Part shown: positions 38,300 to 47,249 of the stretch, in pieces
How positions within the stretch are numbered: position 1 is the first letter of the stretch
How the letters are laid out: each line of letters begins with the position of its first letter
From: Pectobacterium carotovorum
GTDB lineage: Bacteria; Pseudomonadota; Gammaproteobacteria; Enterobacterales; Enterobacteriaceae
Length of the DNA: 64,000 nucleotides
Assembly: GCF_033898505.1 (NCBI RefSeq)
Contig: NZ_JAXAFK010000001.1
Location: 2,232,001 to 2,296,000 of the forward strand
Direction of reading: 5' to 3'
Translations under genes and position numbers: made by a program
Notes under the pieces: model-generated
Told to the model about the DNA's origin: nothing
Seen by the model: the letters and a program-made list of their open reading frames with translations, nothing else
Database searches by the model: none

Positions 38300-39381
38300 T
38301 AGCGACGCCCCTCTTCATCCAGCCGAATTTTCTCATCCGGCCATAGCTTACTGACGCCAGCGGTCACCACGCGATCGCCCTGCTCCAGCCCCCCGGAAAT
38401 GAAGAGCGCCGTGTCGCTATAGCGCGCCACGGTAACCGACTGCAAGCGTACCGTCTGCGTTGCCGTGTTCACGACATAGACAGCGGGCTGATCCCCCTGC
38501 CGCGTAAGCGCAGAGGCCGGCAGTTCAATGACGGCGGCGTCGGACTGCTGTATCGCACCATTTACGCTCGCCCCCAACACCATCGCGGCGGGTGGCGAGG
38601 TTAGCGTGACTCTCACCCTGAAGGTTCGCGTAACGGGATCGGCCTGCGGGCTGATATCCCGCACGCGCCCCTCGGCCTGAACGCTCGGTTCAGACAACAG
38701 TGAAACGCGGATAACGCGCGAGGAAAGCGACTGATTGACCAGCCGTTCCGGCACATCAAACACCGCATCGCGCCCGCCGAGGGAGGCCAGTTTCACCACC
38801 TCTTGTCCGGCGCTCACCACCTGACCGGGGTTCGCGCTGACCGTCGTGATGACACCGTCCTGCGCGGCCGTGAGTTGCGTATAGCCGAAGCGTTCCTGTG
38901 CGCCTTTCACCGTTGCCTGCGCACTTTCACGGCGGGAAACTGCCGCGTCCCAATTTGCCTGCGCTTCATCAAGCTGCACCCGCGCAATCGCCCCGCCCGG
39001 TGCTAGTGCCTTCATGCGGGAAAAATTGCTTTTCGCCAGCCGTTCCGCCGAGATTGCGCTGGCTAAATCCGCCTGTGCGCTGCGCAACTGGTTTTCACTG
39101 TCGCGTGCATCGAGCGTGGCAATGACATCGCCACGCTTTACCGACGCGCCCACATCCACCAGACGATTAAGGATGCGACCATCCAGTCGGAAACCTAACG
39201 CCGTTTCTTCATGAGGGCGAACTTCCCCCGTCAACGTCACCGGTTCCCGACTCATCGCCGGCATGACCACCAACGTTTTTACCGGCCTGACGGACGGTGA
39301 CACGGGCACATCATCAGCGCTGTCACAGCCGCTAAGTAACACGGCCGACAGCAGACAGAAAGCAAAACGGCTGACCATCAT
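38299..39381 (-). CDS. RND periplasmic adaptor (membrane fusion protein), lipoprotein
   Basis: 360-aa adaptor. The lipoprotein signal is FCLLSAVLLSGC (cysteine about residue 19). Lipoyl-like half-motifs are ALGFRLDGRILNRLVDVGAS and GVITTVSANPGQVVSAGQEV, around a helical hairpin. It sits 26 bp after the MipA gene and overlaps the pump gene by one base, so MipA-adaptor-pump form one minus-strand operon. Confidence 0.92.
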   Translation of the reverse strand: MMVSRFAFCLLSAVLLSGCDSADDVPVSPSVRPVKTLVVMPAMSREPVTLTGEVRPHEETALGFRLDGRILNRLVDVGASVKRGDVIATLDARDSENQLRSAQADLASAISAERLAKSNFSRMKALAPGGAIARVQLDEAQANWDAAVSRRESAQATVKGAQERFGYTQLTAAQDGVITTVSANPGQVVSAGQEVVKLASLGGRDAVFDVPERLVNQSLSSRVIRVSLLSEPSVQAEGRVRDISPQADPVTRTFRVRVTLTSPPAAMVLGASVNGAIQQSDAAVIELPASALTRQGDQPAVYVVNTATQTVRLQSVTVARYSDTALFISGGLEQGDRVVTAGVSKLWPDEKIRLDEEGRR

Positions 39382-39407
39382 TACATCCTCTCACTCACCA
39401 GATAACA

Positions 39408-40223
39408 TCAGAACGAATACAGAACGGCCAGCGTAGCGCCGGTATCATTCCGTCGTTCCACAACCTGACTATCCGCAACCTTGTCAGTGAGCCAGGTTGA
39501 GGTCACCCCGACGTTCGTTGACCACGCGGTGCTAAATTGATGCGTCCAGTTCGCCCCCAGCGCATAACCGTAGACACCTTTTCCAACATGGTACGCGGCC
39601 AATCCAGAGCGAAGACTCTGCTGCGGCGTCACACCGTAGTAGGTTTGGTTAAAGCGGGCATCCCCCATCAGCACGTCCGCCGACAACGCCAGCACATCGT
39701 CTTTTGCCGCAGACTGCCATACCGTGCTCTTTGCCCCGATGCGGTACTGGTTTCCCCTTTTTGTCTCACTCAGCGCAAATTCGCCGCTCGCTTCCAGCGC
39801 CAGCCATGGCGCAAACTGATACCCCGCCGTTACGGTGGTTGTTACCGATCCTTTAATCTTGCCCATCCCTTTCAATCGGTTTGAACCTGCGCGCCACTGG
39901 CTGTTTTTGTCATCCCTCCCCATGTCGTAACCGATGGCGTGATCGAGATAAAAACCGGAAGGCGACTGATATTGCCAGCCAATGCCGTGCGTGGAATCGA
40001 AATAGAGCGCGCCGCGCTGAACGGTCAGCACAGGCAGCGCGCTGGTTTGACGATCTTTACTCCCTCTGTAGCGCGGCGCATTCTGAACAGCGACACCCAC
40101 GGCGACATCCGTGTGGTCACCCAAGAGCGAGGGCGATGATGTTTCTGGCTCCGCAGCCAATGCGGTGCCAGATAGCACGATAGCGGACAGACTGGTGGAT
40201 AAAATCATTGTTGTTATGTTCAT
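39408..40223 (-). CDS. MipA/OmpV-family outer-membrane protein (copy 1)
   Basis: 271-aa beta-barrel protein from ATG 40223 with signal peptide about residues 1-23 (ending ALAA). Family marks are GVAVQNAPRYRGSKDRQTSA near the mature N-terminus, RLKGMGKIKGS mid-protein, YYGVTPQQSLRSGLAAY and a C-terminal LYSF ending in an aromatic residue as outer-membrane barrels do. MipA was described as a scaffold for murein enzymes (MltA-PBP1B) and OmpV as a porin/adhesin. First gene of the efflux operon, divergent from the AdeRS-like regulators. Confidence 0.88.
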   Translation of the reverse strand: MNITTMILSTSLSAIVLSGTALAAEPETSSPSLLGDHTDVAVGVAVQNAPRYRGSKDRQTSALPVLTVQRGALYFDSTHGIGWQYQSPSGFYLDHAIGYDMGRDDKNSQWRAGSNRLKGMGKIKGSVTTTVTAGYQFAPWLALEASGEFALSETKRGNQYRIGAKSTVWQSAAKDDVLALSADVLMGDARFNQTYYGVTPQQSLRSGLAAYHVGKGVYGYALGANWTHQFSTAWSTNVGVTSTWLTDKVADSQVVERRNDTGATLAVLYSF

Positions 40224-40248
40224 ACATCCCCTCTTTAACGCGATAATC

Positions 40249-40309
40249 TTGCACCGTGGTGCTCCCCGGCGGGTGCAAAGTAATTGGTGTTGGCTTTTCG
40301 GCACCGTGG
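40249..40309. promoter_or_regulatory. Repeats in the mipA/response-regulator divergent promoter
   Basis: GCACCGTGG occurs at 40251-40259 and 40301-40309, exactly 50 bp apart, on the same face if helical phase is about 10 bp. TTGCACC (40249-40255) and GGTGCAA (40272-40278) are inverted. These are candidate binding sites for the adjacent AdeR-like regulator. Confidence 0.45.
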
Positions 40310-40375
40310 CGGATTATGCTGACGTTTAGTCAAGAAACGCTTTGTGGTTTTTTAAGATTTCATCAAGAGGGTGCG

Positions 40376-41065
40376 ATGGCAGAAAAACGGGTGTTGATTA
40401 TTGAAGACGATATGGACGCCGCCAGCGTGCTTGAGGCCTATCTGCGGCGCGATGGCTATCAGGTTGCTATCGCGTCTGATGGACAAAAAGGTCTACACAT
40501 GGCGCTGACCAGTAAACCCGATTTGATTCTGCTGGACGTGATGCTGCCGAAGATGAATGGTTCAGAGGTACTGTCCGCTCTGCGGCAGCGCAGTAATATT
40601 CCGGTGATTATGGTCACGGCTATCGGCGACGAGCCGGAAAGGATTGGCGCACTGCGCTACGGTGCGGATGATTATGTCGTCAAGCCTTACAACCCGCAGG
40701 AGGTGGTGGCACGGGTGCAAGCTGTACTGCGACGAACGGGCTATGCGATCCGCGAAGAGGCGATCCTGACATTCGAAAATCTCTCGGTTGATCCCACCTC
40801 CGTGACGGCAAGCATCGCGCTATCGCCATCCGAATCCGTGGTTCTCGACCTTACCCCCACTGAATTTAATATTCTGGTGACGTTGCTCAAGGCGCCAAAC
40901 CGCGCCTTTACACGGGGCGAATTACTGGAAGCCAGCCTGCCGGAAAGCGACGCGCTGGAGCGTGTCGTCGATACCCACGTCCACAATCTCAGGAAGAAGC
41001 TCAACCAGCACAACATCATCAATGTGCTCGTCACCGTCCGTTCTGTCGGCTATCGATTCCGGTGA
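40376..41065 (+). CDS. OmpR-family response regulator, AdeR-like
   Basis: 229-aa regulator from ATG 40376 (AGAGGG upstream). The receiver domain has D57-type acceptor in LILLDVMLPKMNG, and the switch region ADDYVVKPYNPQEVVARVQA. The C-terminal winged helix carries SDALERVVDTHVHNLRKKL, strikingly like Acinetobacter AdeR (SDALERTVDSHVSKLRKKL as I recall). AdeRS controls the AdeABC RND pump, and here too the pair is divergent from an RND operon. The kinase start overlaps its stop by 4 bp. Confidence 0.88.
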   Translation: MAEKRVLIIEDDMDAASVLEAYLRRDGYQVAIASDGQKGLHMALTSKPDLILLDVMLPKMNGSEVLSALRQRSNIPVIMVTAIGDEPERIGALRYGADDYVVKPYNPQEVVARVQAVLRRTGYAIREEAILTFENLSVDPTSVTASIALSPSESVVLDLTPTEFNILVTLLKAPNRAFTRGELLEASLPESDALERVVDTHVHNLRKKLNQHNIINVLVTVRSVGYRFR

Positions 41066-42270
41066 ACCTGATGAAAAAATCGATCTTTCTGTCAGAAAAA
41101 ATGTCGCTGTGGCGCTGGCTGTGTTTCCGTATTATTTCTCTGCTGCTCGCCACCCTGCTCATCATCGCTACCCTGATGTGGCTGCGCTTCGCCGTCAACA
41201 ATGTCTACATCGAACAGCACATGCCGGACGCCGTGCGGGCTGAGTTTCAACAGTTAAGCAAGCAGGAAGATTACGGTAATCCTCGCTATCAGCAGATTAT
41301 CAATCAGTATTATGGCCCGGATTTCTTTGTGCCGAACATTGCTAGCACCGACTGGTTGATACTTGCCATCATGGTGCTCATCGCTTTACCCACCGTCGTC
41401 GTCGTGGTTTTGTGGCGGGCGCGACCGCTGTCGCAGCAATTTTCCAATATCGCCAGCGCCGCACGCGACGTCGCTCAGGGAAAGTTTGATACGCGCACGC
41501 AGTTGGTCGAACAGGCACCGATGGAGCTGGTGACGCTGGCAGACGACTTTAATAACATGACTGCACAGCTGGAGCGCTACGAACGGGAACTGCGTGAATC
41601 CAGCGCGGCCTTGGCCCATGAGTTGCGTACGCCGTTAAATGCGGCAATGGGCCGCGTTCAGGGCATGATTGATGACGTTTTCCCGCGTGATAAAACCCAA
41701 CTGACAATGGTCATCAAACAGCTTGAACAGCTCAATCATGTGATTCAGGATCTGCACTTCCTGTCGCTCGCCAGAGCCGGACAACTGCAACTGGTCCAGA
41801 CCCCTTTCTACTTCGACGAACTCATCACCGAACGGCTGACCTGGTATCGGCCTCAGCTAGAGCAGGCCGGGTTTCAGACGCAAACGCATATCGAACAACA
41901 CGACTTTTGCCTCGCCGACCGCGAACGGTTAGGACAGGTGTTCTCGATTTTGATTGAGAATGCATTAAGCTACGCCAGCGACGGCCGTTATCTGGCGATT
42001 GAGGTGCGTGAAACGACGCTGCGTGAAAATGCGCCGAGCTGGCAGATTACCGTTTCCGATCGCGGGCCGGGCATTGAGCCAGAATCACTGTCCCTGCTTT
42101 TTGACCGCTTCTGGCGTGCCGAGCATTCGCGCGGACGGCACTCTGGCGGCAGCGGGCTGGGGCTCTCTATCGCGTCAGCCATTATCACTGCACACGGCGG
42201 CACGATTTATGCAGAACGCGGCAAGAACGGCGGACTTGTCATCATAATGACACTGCCTCGTAGTACCTGA
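41062..42270 (+). CDS. Sensor histidine kinase, AdeS-like
   Basis: 402-aa membrane kinase starting at GTG 41062, overlapping the regulator (GTGA). TM1 is about residues 20-45, a short periplasmic loop 46-90, TM2 95-117, HAMP, then the H-box SAALAHELRTPLNAAMGRVQ with the phospho-histidine. The ATP-binding lid has N-box ENALSYASD, DRGPGIEPES and SGGSGLGLSIAS. The small sensor loop suggests a membrane or efflux-substrate signal. Confidence 0.9.
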   Translation: MNLMKKSIFLSEKMSLWRWLCFRIISLLLATLLIIATLMWLRFAVNNVYIEQHMPDAVRAEFQQLSKQEDYGNPRYQQIINQYYGPDFFVPNIASTDWLILAIMVLIALPTVVVVVLWRARPLSQQFSNIASAARDVAQGKFDTRTQLVEQAPMELVTLADDFNNMTAQLERYERELRESSAALAHELRTPLNAAMGRVQGMIDDVFPRDKTQLTMVIKQLEQLNHVIQDLHFLSLARAGQLQLVQTPFYFDELITERLTWYRPQLEQAGFQTQTHIEQHDFCLADRERLGQVFSILIENALSYASDGRYLAIEVRETTLRENAPSWQITVSDRGPGIEPESLSLLFDRFWRAEHSRGRHSGGSGLGLSIASAIITAHGGTIYAERGKNGGLVIIMTLPRST

Positions 42271-42507
42271 AAGAACGGTGCATTATCAGTAATTGCCAAT
42301 AGTTAAAAAGCATAGCGAAATTATTGCTATACCCTGCCGTAAAGAAAAAACACGAGAAACCCTGACAATCTTCATCGGCTACATGACGGGGTAAACGGAG
42401 CAACCCCAGACACCACGCCCTACGGCGGGGCAAACCACGCGCCGCCGCGATTTTTATCCCCCTTTTATTCTTATATTTATCTGGAATGAGATAAGGCGAA
42501 AAGAACT
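42271..42507. other. Intergenic region, no gene seen
   Basis: Region between the kinase stop and the operator upstream of the ABC binding protein. I saw no coding frame or RNA gene. Confidence 0.4.
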
Positions 42508-42549
42508 AATTTCGCTATAAGTATTTCGCTACTCTGCATGAGCGAAATA
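42508..42549. promoter_or_regulatory. Operator-like repeats upstream of the ABC binding-protein gene
   Basis: TATTTCGCT (42522-42530) and AGCGAAATA (42541-42549) are a perfect 9-bp inverted repeat with a 10-nt spacer. A third half-site, ATTTCGCT, lies at 42509-42516. They are 40-80 bp before the ATG, where a repressor or activator would act. No regulator gene is adjacent. Confidence 0.6.
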
Positions 42550-42588
42550 TATCGCCTCGATTAAAACTCAATCATCAAGGTAACTATA

Positions 42589-43422
42589 ATGAAACGTTCA
42601 TTTCACCAGGTATTCATGGCGATAACGCTGATTAGCGCCGCCTTCTTTAGTCAGGCTGCGGAAACGCAAACCTCAACCTGGCAGCACATCAAACAGACCG
42701 GTGAGTTACGCATCGGCGTGGCACAGGGCGAACCCTGGTATTTTAAAAATCCGTCAACCGGAGAATGGGACGGCATTGGCTATAACATCGGCAAAGAGCT
42801 GGCAAACGATCTTGGGGTAAAACTGGTGACGGTGGAAACCACCTGGGGCAACGCCATCGCCGCCTTACAGACTGGTCAGATCGATACCATGTTAGTGCTC
42901 GACCCCACGGAAGAGCGGAAAAAAGCGGTCGATTTTCCTGAGCAGCCCTTCTTTTGGTATGCGCAAGGCGTGTTGATTCGCGATGGCATCGCCGTCACCA
43001 ACTGGGACGATCTCAATCGGGAAGATGTCAAAATCGGCGTCACGCTAGGCTCCAGCCCCGACCTGATTCTGACCAAACGTCTGCCAAAAGCGCAGTTGGT
43101 GCGTTTCCCGAATATGGATGAAGGCGTGGCCGCGTTCTACGCAGGTCGAGTCGATGCGCTGTCCTATTTCCACCCGGCGCTGGCGCTGCAACAGGCTAAA
43201 GTCGGCAAGGGCAATCTGATTCTGCCGAAGCCGATTATTGAGGTCAGCACGAGCGGGGCAATCCGTAAAGAAGCCGATCAGACTTTCCATAACTTCCTGA
43301 ATGACGAGTTTGCCAAGCTGTATAAATCCGGCAAGACGCAGCACTACTATGAGCAGGCGCTCAAACTGCGCGGCGTGGACGTCAGCAAAGTGCCATCGGT
43401 CATTAAAGAAGACTGGAAATAA
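42589..43422 (+). CDS. ABC transporter periplasmic solute-binding protein (family 3, polar amino acid type)
   Basis: 277-aa periplasmic receptor. The signal peptide is about residues 1-23 (AAFFSQAAE). The mature start TGELRIGVAQGEPWYF and the GYNIGKELANDLGVKLVTVE segment are typical of SBP_bac_3. AAGGT precedes the ATG. The matching permeases and ATPase lie at 45016-47221 beyond the MmgE/PrpD gene, so the importer is split in two transcription units. Ligand unknown; the linked enzymes suggest an amino acid or hydroxy/keto acid. Confidence 0.88.
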   Translation: MKRSFHQVFMAITLISAAFFSQAAETQTSTWQHIKQTGELRIGVAQGEPWYFKNPSTGEWDGIGYNIGKELANDLGVKLVTVETTWGNAIAALQTGQIDTMLVLDPTEERKKAVDFPEQPFFWYAQGVLIRDGIAVTNWDDLNREDVKIGVTLGSSPDLILTKRLPKAQLVRFPNMDEGVAAFYAGRVDALSYFHPALALQQAKVGKGNLILPKPIIEVSTSGAIRKEADQTFHNFLNDEFAKLYKSGKTQHYYEQALKLRGVDVSKVPSVIKEDWK

Positions 43423-43455
43423 GCCAAGCGGCTAAAGCGACAGTCCTGAACGGAT

Positions 43456-44871
43456 TCAGGACATCTGCATTAGCGGGGTCAGCAGCGCGGCGACATCCTG
43501 ACATTGTTCGAGTTCGGATAACGCCGCCGTTGCCTCCGCAACCGTTGCTGGGGCAAATCGGGACGAGAGATTCTCCGCAAATTTCGCCATGACTCGGCTT
43601 TCCTCTAACGGGTGTTCTGCGCAGCCCAGCGGAAACGCAATGCGCTCACCGCTCACTACCTTTCTCTGCGTGACAACATCAACCTGCAACACCGGGCGAC
43701 GTTCCAGCGCCATAAGCTGGTCAAACTCGGGAGAAACCTCAACGTGAACCTTATCGGCCAGCGTCAGGAGTTCTGGGTTGGTTAAGGTGTCGTACGCACT
43801 CCAGCGATGGCGCGGGATACGATAAGCCAGACACGCCAGCGCAAACGGCAGGCTGAACTGCGCATCCGTCGCATTTTTCGGCCGTGCATCCATAAAATCA
43901 GCGGCCAGCCGCTGGCTTCCTTTGACCCGAATAACGTCGATGTCCAACGGTGATAACGTCAGTTCATGCTGTACGCGCTCAAAAGATTCCAGTGCGGTAT
44001 GTATCCAACGACAAGCCGGATACGCTTTGAAGCTGGCGTGCTGGATAGCCCACTGCTCACCTAATCCAGTCAGCAATGCCGCTTCATCAAAGCGATCAGA
44101 TCCCATCATGCGCCAAAATCCCTGCTCGCCGGACAGCACATCTCTTGGGCCGATAATCCCGCTACGATGCAGCTCGACCGCACGGACGCCCGACTCCGCC
44201 GCGGGCGCGTTGTAATCTTTGAAAGACACCAGCGGCCGCTGCTGCCAGTTGTATTTGTGCAAGCTGGGCAACGGCGTCAGCGACGCTGCCAGACCGATGG
44301 CGTTCTCTAATCCTTCGGCATAACACCCCGTCAGTAATCCGTAGGCTACCGCCGCACCGATGGATTCATGCTGGCATACGCCGTAGACCTGCTGGAAACG
44401 CGCCGGACTCGGCTGCTGAGACTGAATGATCCGACCATTGATTTCATACGCCGCCGCCAACGCACAGATCAGCGTTTTACCGTCAATCGGGCACGATCCG
44501 AGTGCCGCCAGCGCGGCGGCAACCAGCGAAGCGCCGGGGTGCCCCATACCGCGTCCGGCAACCTCATAGCCATCATCGTAATCCAGCGCATTGATCGCTG
44601 CCGCATTCAAAAACGCCGCTCCAATAGCACCCAGCGGTGCGCCACCGTCCAATATCGGGCTGTTGCCTGCCGCATAGTGCAGGCGAGCAACGCGGGCGCA
44701 GTCTTGCACTACCTGGCTACCTGCACCGGCAATGCCGCAGCCCAGACTGTCGATAAAATGCAGCGCGATTTTTCGTCTTAACGCAGCGGGAATGTCCTGA
44801 ATCGTCAACCGATGGGCAAAGGTCGCGAGGCGCAACGTCAGAGGGAGTTCAGCAGCGTGAGACATCGGCAT
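43456..44871 (-). CDS. MmgE/PrpD-family protein
   Basis: 471-aa member of the 2-methylcitrate dehydratase/aconitate decarboxylase-like family. Typical segments are ALHFIDSLGCGIAGAG about residues 35-50, INALDYDDGY about 93-102 with the conserved aspartates, and GHPGASLVAAALA. The C-terminal half holds KAYPACRWIH near residue 278. Exact reaction unknown. It faces the ABC binding protein and is divergent from the permease operon. The start may be 44871 or the ATG at 44865. Confidence 0.85.
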   Translation of the reverse strand: MPMSHAAELPLTLRLATFAHRLTIQDIPAALRRKIALHFIDSLGCGIAGAGSQVVQDCARVARLHYAAGNSPILDGGAPLGAIGAAFLNAAAINALDYDDGYEVAGRGMGHPGASLVAAALAALGSCPIDGKTLICALAAAYEINGRIIQSQQPSPARFQQVYGVCQHESIGAAVAYGLLTGCYAEGLENAIGLAASLTPLPSLHKYNWQQRPLVSFKDYNAPAAESGVRAVELHRSGIIGPRDVLSGEQGFWRMMGSDRFDEAALLTGLGEQWAIQHASFKAYPACRWIHTALESFERVQHELTLSPLDIDVIRVKGSQRLAADFMDARPKNATDAQFSLPFALACLAYRIPRHRWSAYDTLTNPELLTLADKVHVEVSPEFDQLMALERRPVLQVDVVTQRKVVSGERIAFPLGCAEHPLEESRVMAKFAENLSSRFAPATVAEATAALSELEQCQDVAALLTPLMQMS

Positions 44872-44972
44872 TCCGTCATTCTTTTATAAATAAAAGGAAT
44901 ATTAGCACCACGTTTTATTATTTATTTATCATTTTTTCGACCTGCTAAGATGCATCGGTTCTAACAAAATAA

Positions 44973-44984
44973 GAAATGCATTTC
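44973..44984. promoter_or_regulatory. Palindrome in the MmgE/permease divergent promoter
   Basis: GAAATGCATTTC is a perfect 12-bp palindrome, 31 bp before the first permease ATG. Its GAAAT/ATTTC halves recall the arms of the operator at 42522-42549, which might mean one regulator for both units; the similarity is short. Confidence 0.35.
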
Positions 44985-45015
44985 CTAATTACGTTGTTTC
45001 CAGGGGCGCTATTTT

Positions 45016-45693
45016 ATGTCTTATCAGTGGGATTTTTCCGCCATCTGGCCCTATCACCAGCTGCTGCTGGAGGGGCTATGGGGAACGATAAAGATCGGTG
45101 CCACCAGCATCCTGATCGGGATGATCGCTGGCATAGTGCTCGCCGCCATGAAAATGTCGCCCCGGCGGCTCTTGCGTTTGCCCGCCGCGATGTTGATTGG
45201 TTTTTACCGTAATACGCCCGCGCTGGTGCATTTTTTCTGGATTTACTACGCTCTGCCCGTCATTACGCCGTTAACGTTTTCGCCTTTCACCGCCGCCGTG
45301 ATCGCGCTGTCCGCACAGTCAGGTGCCTTTTATGCCGAAGTTTACCGTGGTGCGATTTCCTCGATTCACGCGGGACAATGGGAAGGGGCTAAAGCGCTGG
45401 GCATGCCAAAATCGACCGCGCTGCGTCGGGTTATTCTCCCACAGGCATTACGCCGGATGATCCCGCCCTTTATTGAGCGTTCATTTGAACTCATCAAATC
45501 GACATCGCTGGCGTCATCTCTGGCCTACAGCGAGCTGCTTTATCAGGCGATGCAGATCAATAGCCAAACCTACCGACCGCTGGAAGTCTACAGTCTGGTG
45601 GCGGTGATGTATTTCACCCTGCTGCTGCTGATTAGCCTGTTCAGCCAACATATTGAGAAACGGCTGTCGCTGGCAGACCGCCGGATCGCGTAA
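45016..45693 (+). CDS. Amino-acid-type ABC transporter permease (HisM/GlnP family), first
   Basis: 225-aa inner-membrane subunit. The N-terminal TM is about residues 20-42. Conserved FYRNTPALVHFFWIYYALPV about 66-85 is followed by the EAA loop (EVYRGAISSIHAGQWEGAKA), which contacts the ATPase. It is 8 bp upstream of the second permease, with which it should form a heterodimer. Confidence 0.9.
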   Translation: MSYQWDFSAIWPYHQLLLEGLWGTIKIGATSILIGMIAGIVLAAMKMSPRRLLRLPAAMLIGFYRNTPALVHFFWIYYALPVITPLTFSPFTAAVIALSAQSGAFYAEVYRGAISSIHAGQWEGAKALGMPKSTALRRVILPQALRRMIPPFIERSFELIKSTSLASSLAYSELLYQAMQINSQTYRPLEVYSLVAVMYFTLLLLISLFSQHIEKRLSLADRRIA

Positions 45694-45701
45694 GGAACAT
45701 C

Positions 45702-46367
45702 ATGCACTATCAATGGGATTTCTCGCTGGTCTGGCACAACCTTCCCGTGCTGCTGAAAGGCCTTGGCGTCACGCTCGAACTCTGGCTGCTGGCCGGTGTG
45801 CTGGGCACCGCGCTGGGGCTGGTTCTCGGTCTTTTTCGCGTATTTGGCAAACGCTGGCTATCGCTGCCCGCCAGAGTCTTTGTCGAAATCTTCCGTAATA
45901 CGCCGGTTCTTATCCAGCTGATCTGGTTTTATTACGCTTTCCCGGTTCTGGTCGGTGTGCAATTCAGCACCTTTGCCGCCGCCGCGCTGGCTCTGACGCT
46001 GTATAGCGCGGCGTACTGTACGGAAATTTTCCGCGCCGGGCTGCAATCCATCGACCACGGACAGTGGGAAGGCGCAAAAGCGCTGGGCATGCGGCAGGCG
46101 GTGATCCTGCGACGCGTGGTTCTGCCACAGGTGTTACGTAACATGCTGCCCGCCCTCACCAACCGGATGATCGAACTGGCCAAAGTGACCTCGCTGGCCT
46201 CCATACTGGCCGTCAATGAACTGATGTATCAGGGGCGGCTACTGAGCAGTACCTATTATCGTCCGCTGGAAATCCTGACGGTGGTCGCACTGCTCTATTT
46301 CATTTTGATCTGGCCGGGGAGTTACCTTGCCGCACGACTTGAACGTCGTTTCCGTTCAACCCCCTAG
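45702..46367 (+). CDS. Amino-acid-type ABC transporter permease, second
   Basis: 221-aa HisM/GlnP-type permease. It shows FRNTPVLIQLIWFYYAFPVL about residues 65-85 and the EAA loop EIFRAGLQSIDHGQWEGAKA. The MSYQWDF/MHYQWDF N-termini shared with the first permease point to an old duplication. Confidence 0.9.
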   Translation: MHYQWDFSLVWHNLPVLLKGLGVTLELWLLAGVLGTALGLVLGLFRVFGKRWLSLPARVFVEIFRNTPVLIQLIWFYYAFPVLVGVQFSTFAAAALALTLYSAAYCTEIFRAGLQSIDHGQWEGAKALGMRQAVILRRVVLPQVLRNMLPALTNRMIELAKVTSLASILAVNELMYQGRLLSSTYYRPLEILTVVALLYFILIWPGSYLAARLERRFRSTP

Positions 46368-46390
46368 TCTGACAGCGCCACAGGATTGCT

Positions 46391-47221
46391 ATGCGTGAAA
46401 ATATTAGTTTGAGTGAAAACAGTTCGTTGAGTGGAAATGAAGCTCTGAATGACGATATCGTCCTGCGCATTCGCGGACTCCAGAAACGCTTCGGTGCCGT
46501 TGAAGTATTAAAAGGGATCGATCTGGATGTACGCCGCGGCGAAAAAATTGCCATTATCGGCGGCAGCGGGTCGGGAAAAAGCACCCTGCTGCGCTGCCTG
46601 AATTTTATGGAGATTCCTAGCGCCGGTACCATCGAACTGGATGGCGTCGTGTTGGGAAAAACCAACGCGCAAGGCCAGCGCGACTACCCGGAAAAGCAGC
46701 TGTGCGCCGTGCGTGAACGCGTCGGCATGGTGTTTCAGCAATTCAACCTGTTTCCCCATCTGACCGTGCTGGAGAATGTGCGTGAAGCGCTGGTGTCGGT
46801 GAAGAAAATGCCACGCCATGACGCGGATACCATTGCCAAAGCCCAGTTGGAAAAGGTTGGATTGGGCAACAAGCAAGACGCACGTCCCGCCAACCTGTCT
46901 GGCGGCCAGCAGCAGCGCGTGGCGATTGCTCGCGCGCTGGCGATGTCACCAGAAGTGATGCTGTTTGATGAGCCGACCTCATCACTGGACCCAGAACTGG
47001 TGGGAGAAGTGCTGCACACCATCCACGAATTAGCAGACGAAGGCCGCACCCTTCTGCTGGTCACCCATGAACTGGGATTTGCCTATCACTTCGCCGACCG
47101 CGTCATCTTTATCGAGAACGGCGTGATCCATGAAATGGGCAGCGCCGAACAAGTACTCAAAAATCCGCAGCAGCCGCGAACCCAGGCCTTTCTTGCCCGC
47201 TTTGCCGAGCGGGCCTTTTAA
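46391..47221 (+). CDS. Amino-acid-type ABC transporter ATP-binding protein (GlnQ/HisP family)
   Basis: 276-aa ATPase. Walker A GGSGSGKST is about residues 57-65, Q-loop MVFQQFNLFPHLTVLENV, signature LSGGQQQRVAIARALA, Walker B VMLFDEPTS and H-switch VTHELGFA. An extra 20-residue N-terminal stretch precedes the usual start; a later start may be used. It lies 23 bp after the permeases and 28 bp before the aminotransferase homologue. Confidence 0.93.
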   Translation: MRENISLSENSSLSGNEALNDDIVLRIRGLQKRFGAVEVLKGIDLDVRRGEKIAIIGGSGSGKSTLLRCLNFMEIPSAGTIELDGVVLGKTNAQGQRDYPEKQLCAVRERVGMVFQQFNLFPHLTVLENVREALVSVKKMPRHDADTIAKAQLEKVGLGNKQDARPANLSGGQQQRVAIARALAMSPEVMLFDEPTSSLDPELVGEVLHTIHELADEGRTLLLVTHELGFAYHFADRVIFIENGVIHEMGSAEQVLKNPQQPRTQAFLARFAERAF

Positions 47222-47249
47222 CTCATTATTCACCTTCAGGAACAGCACG

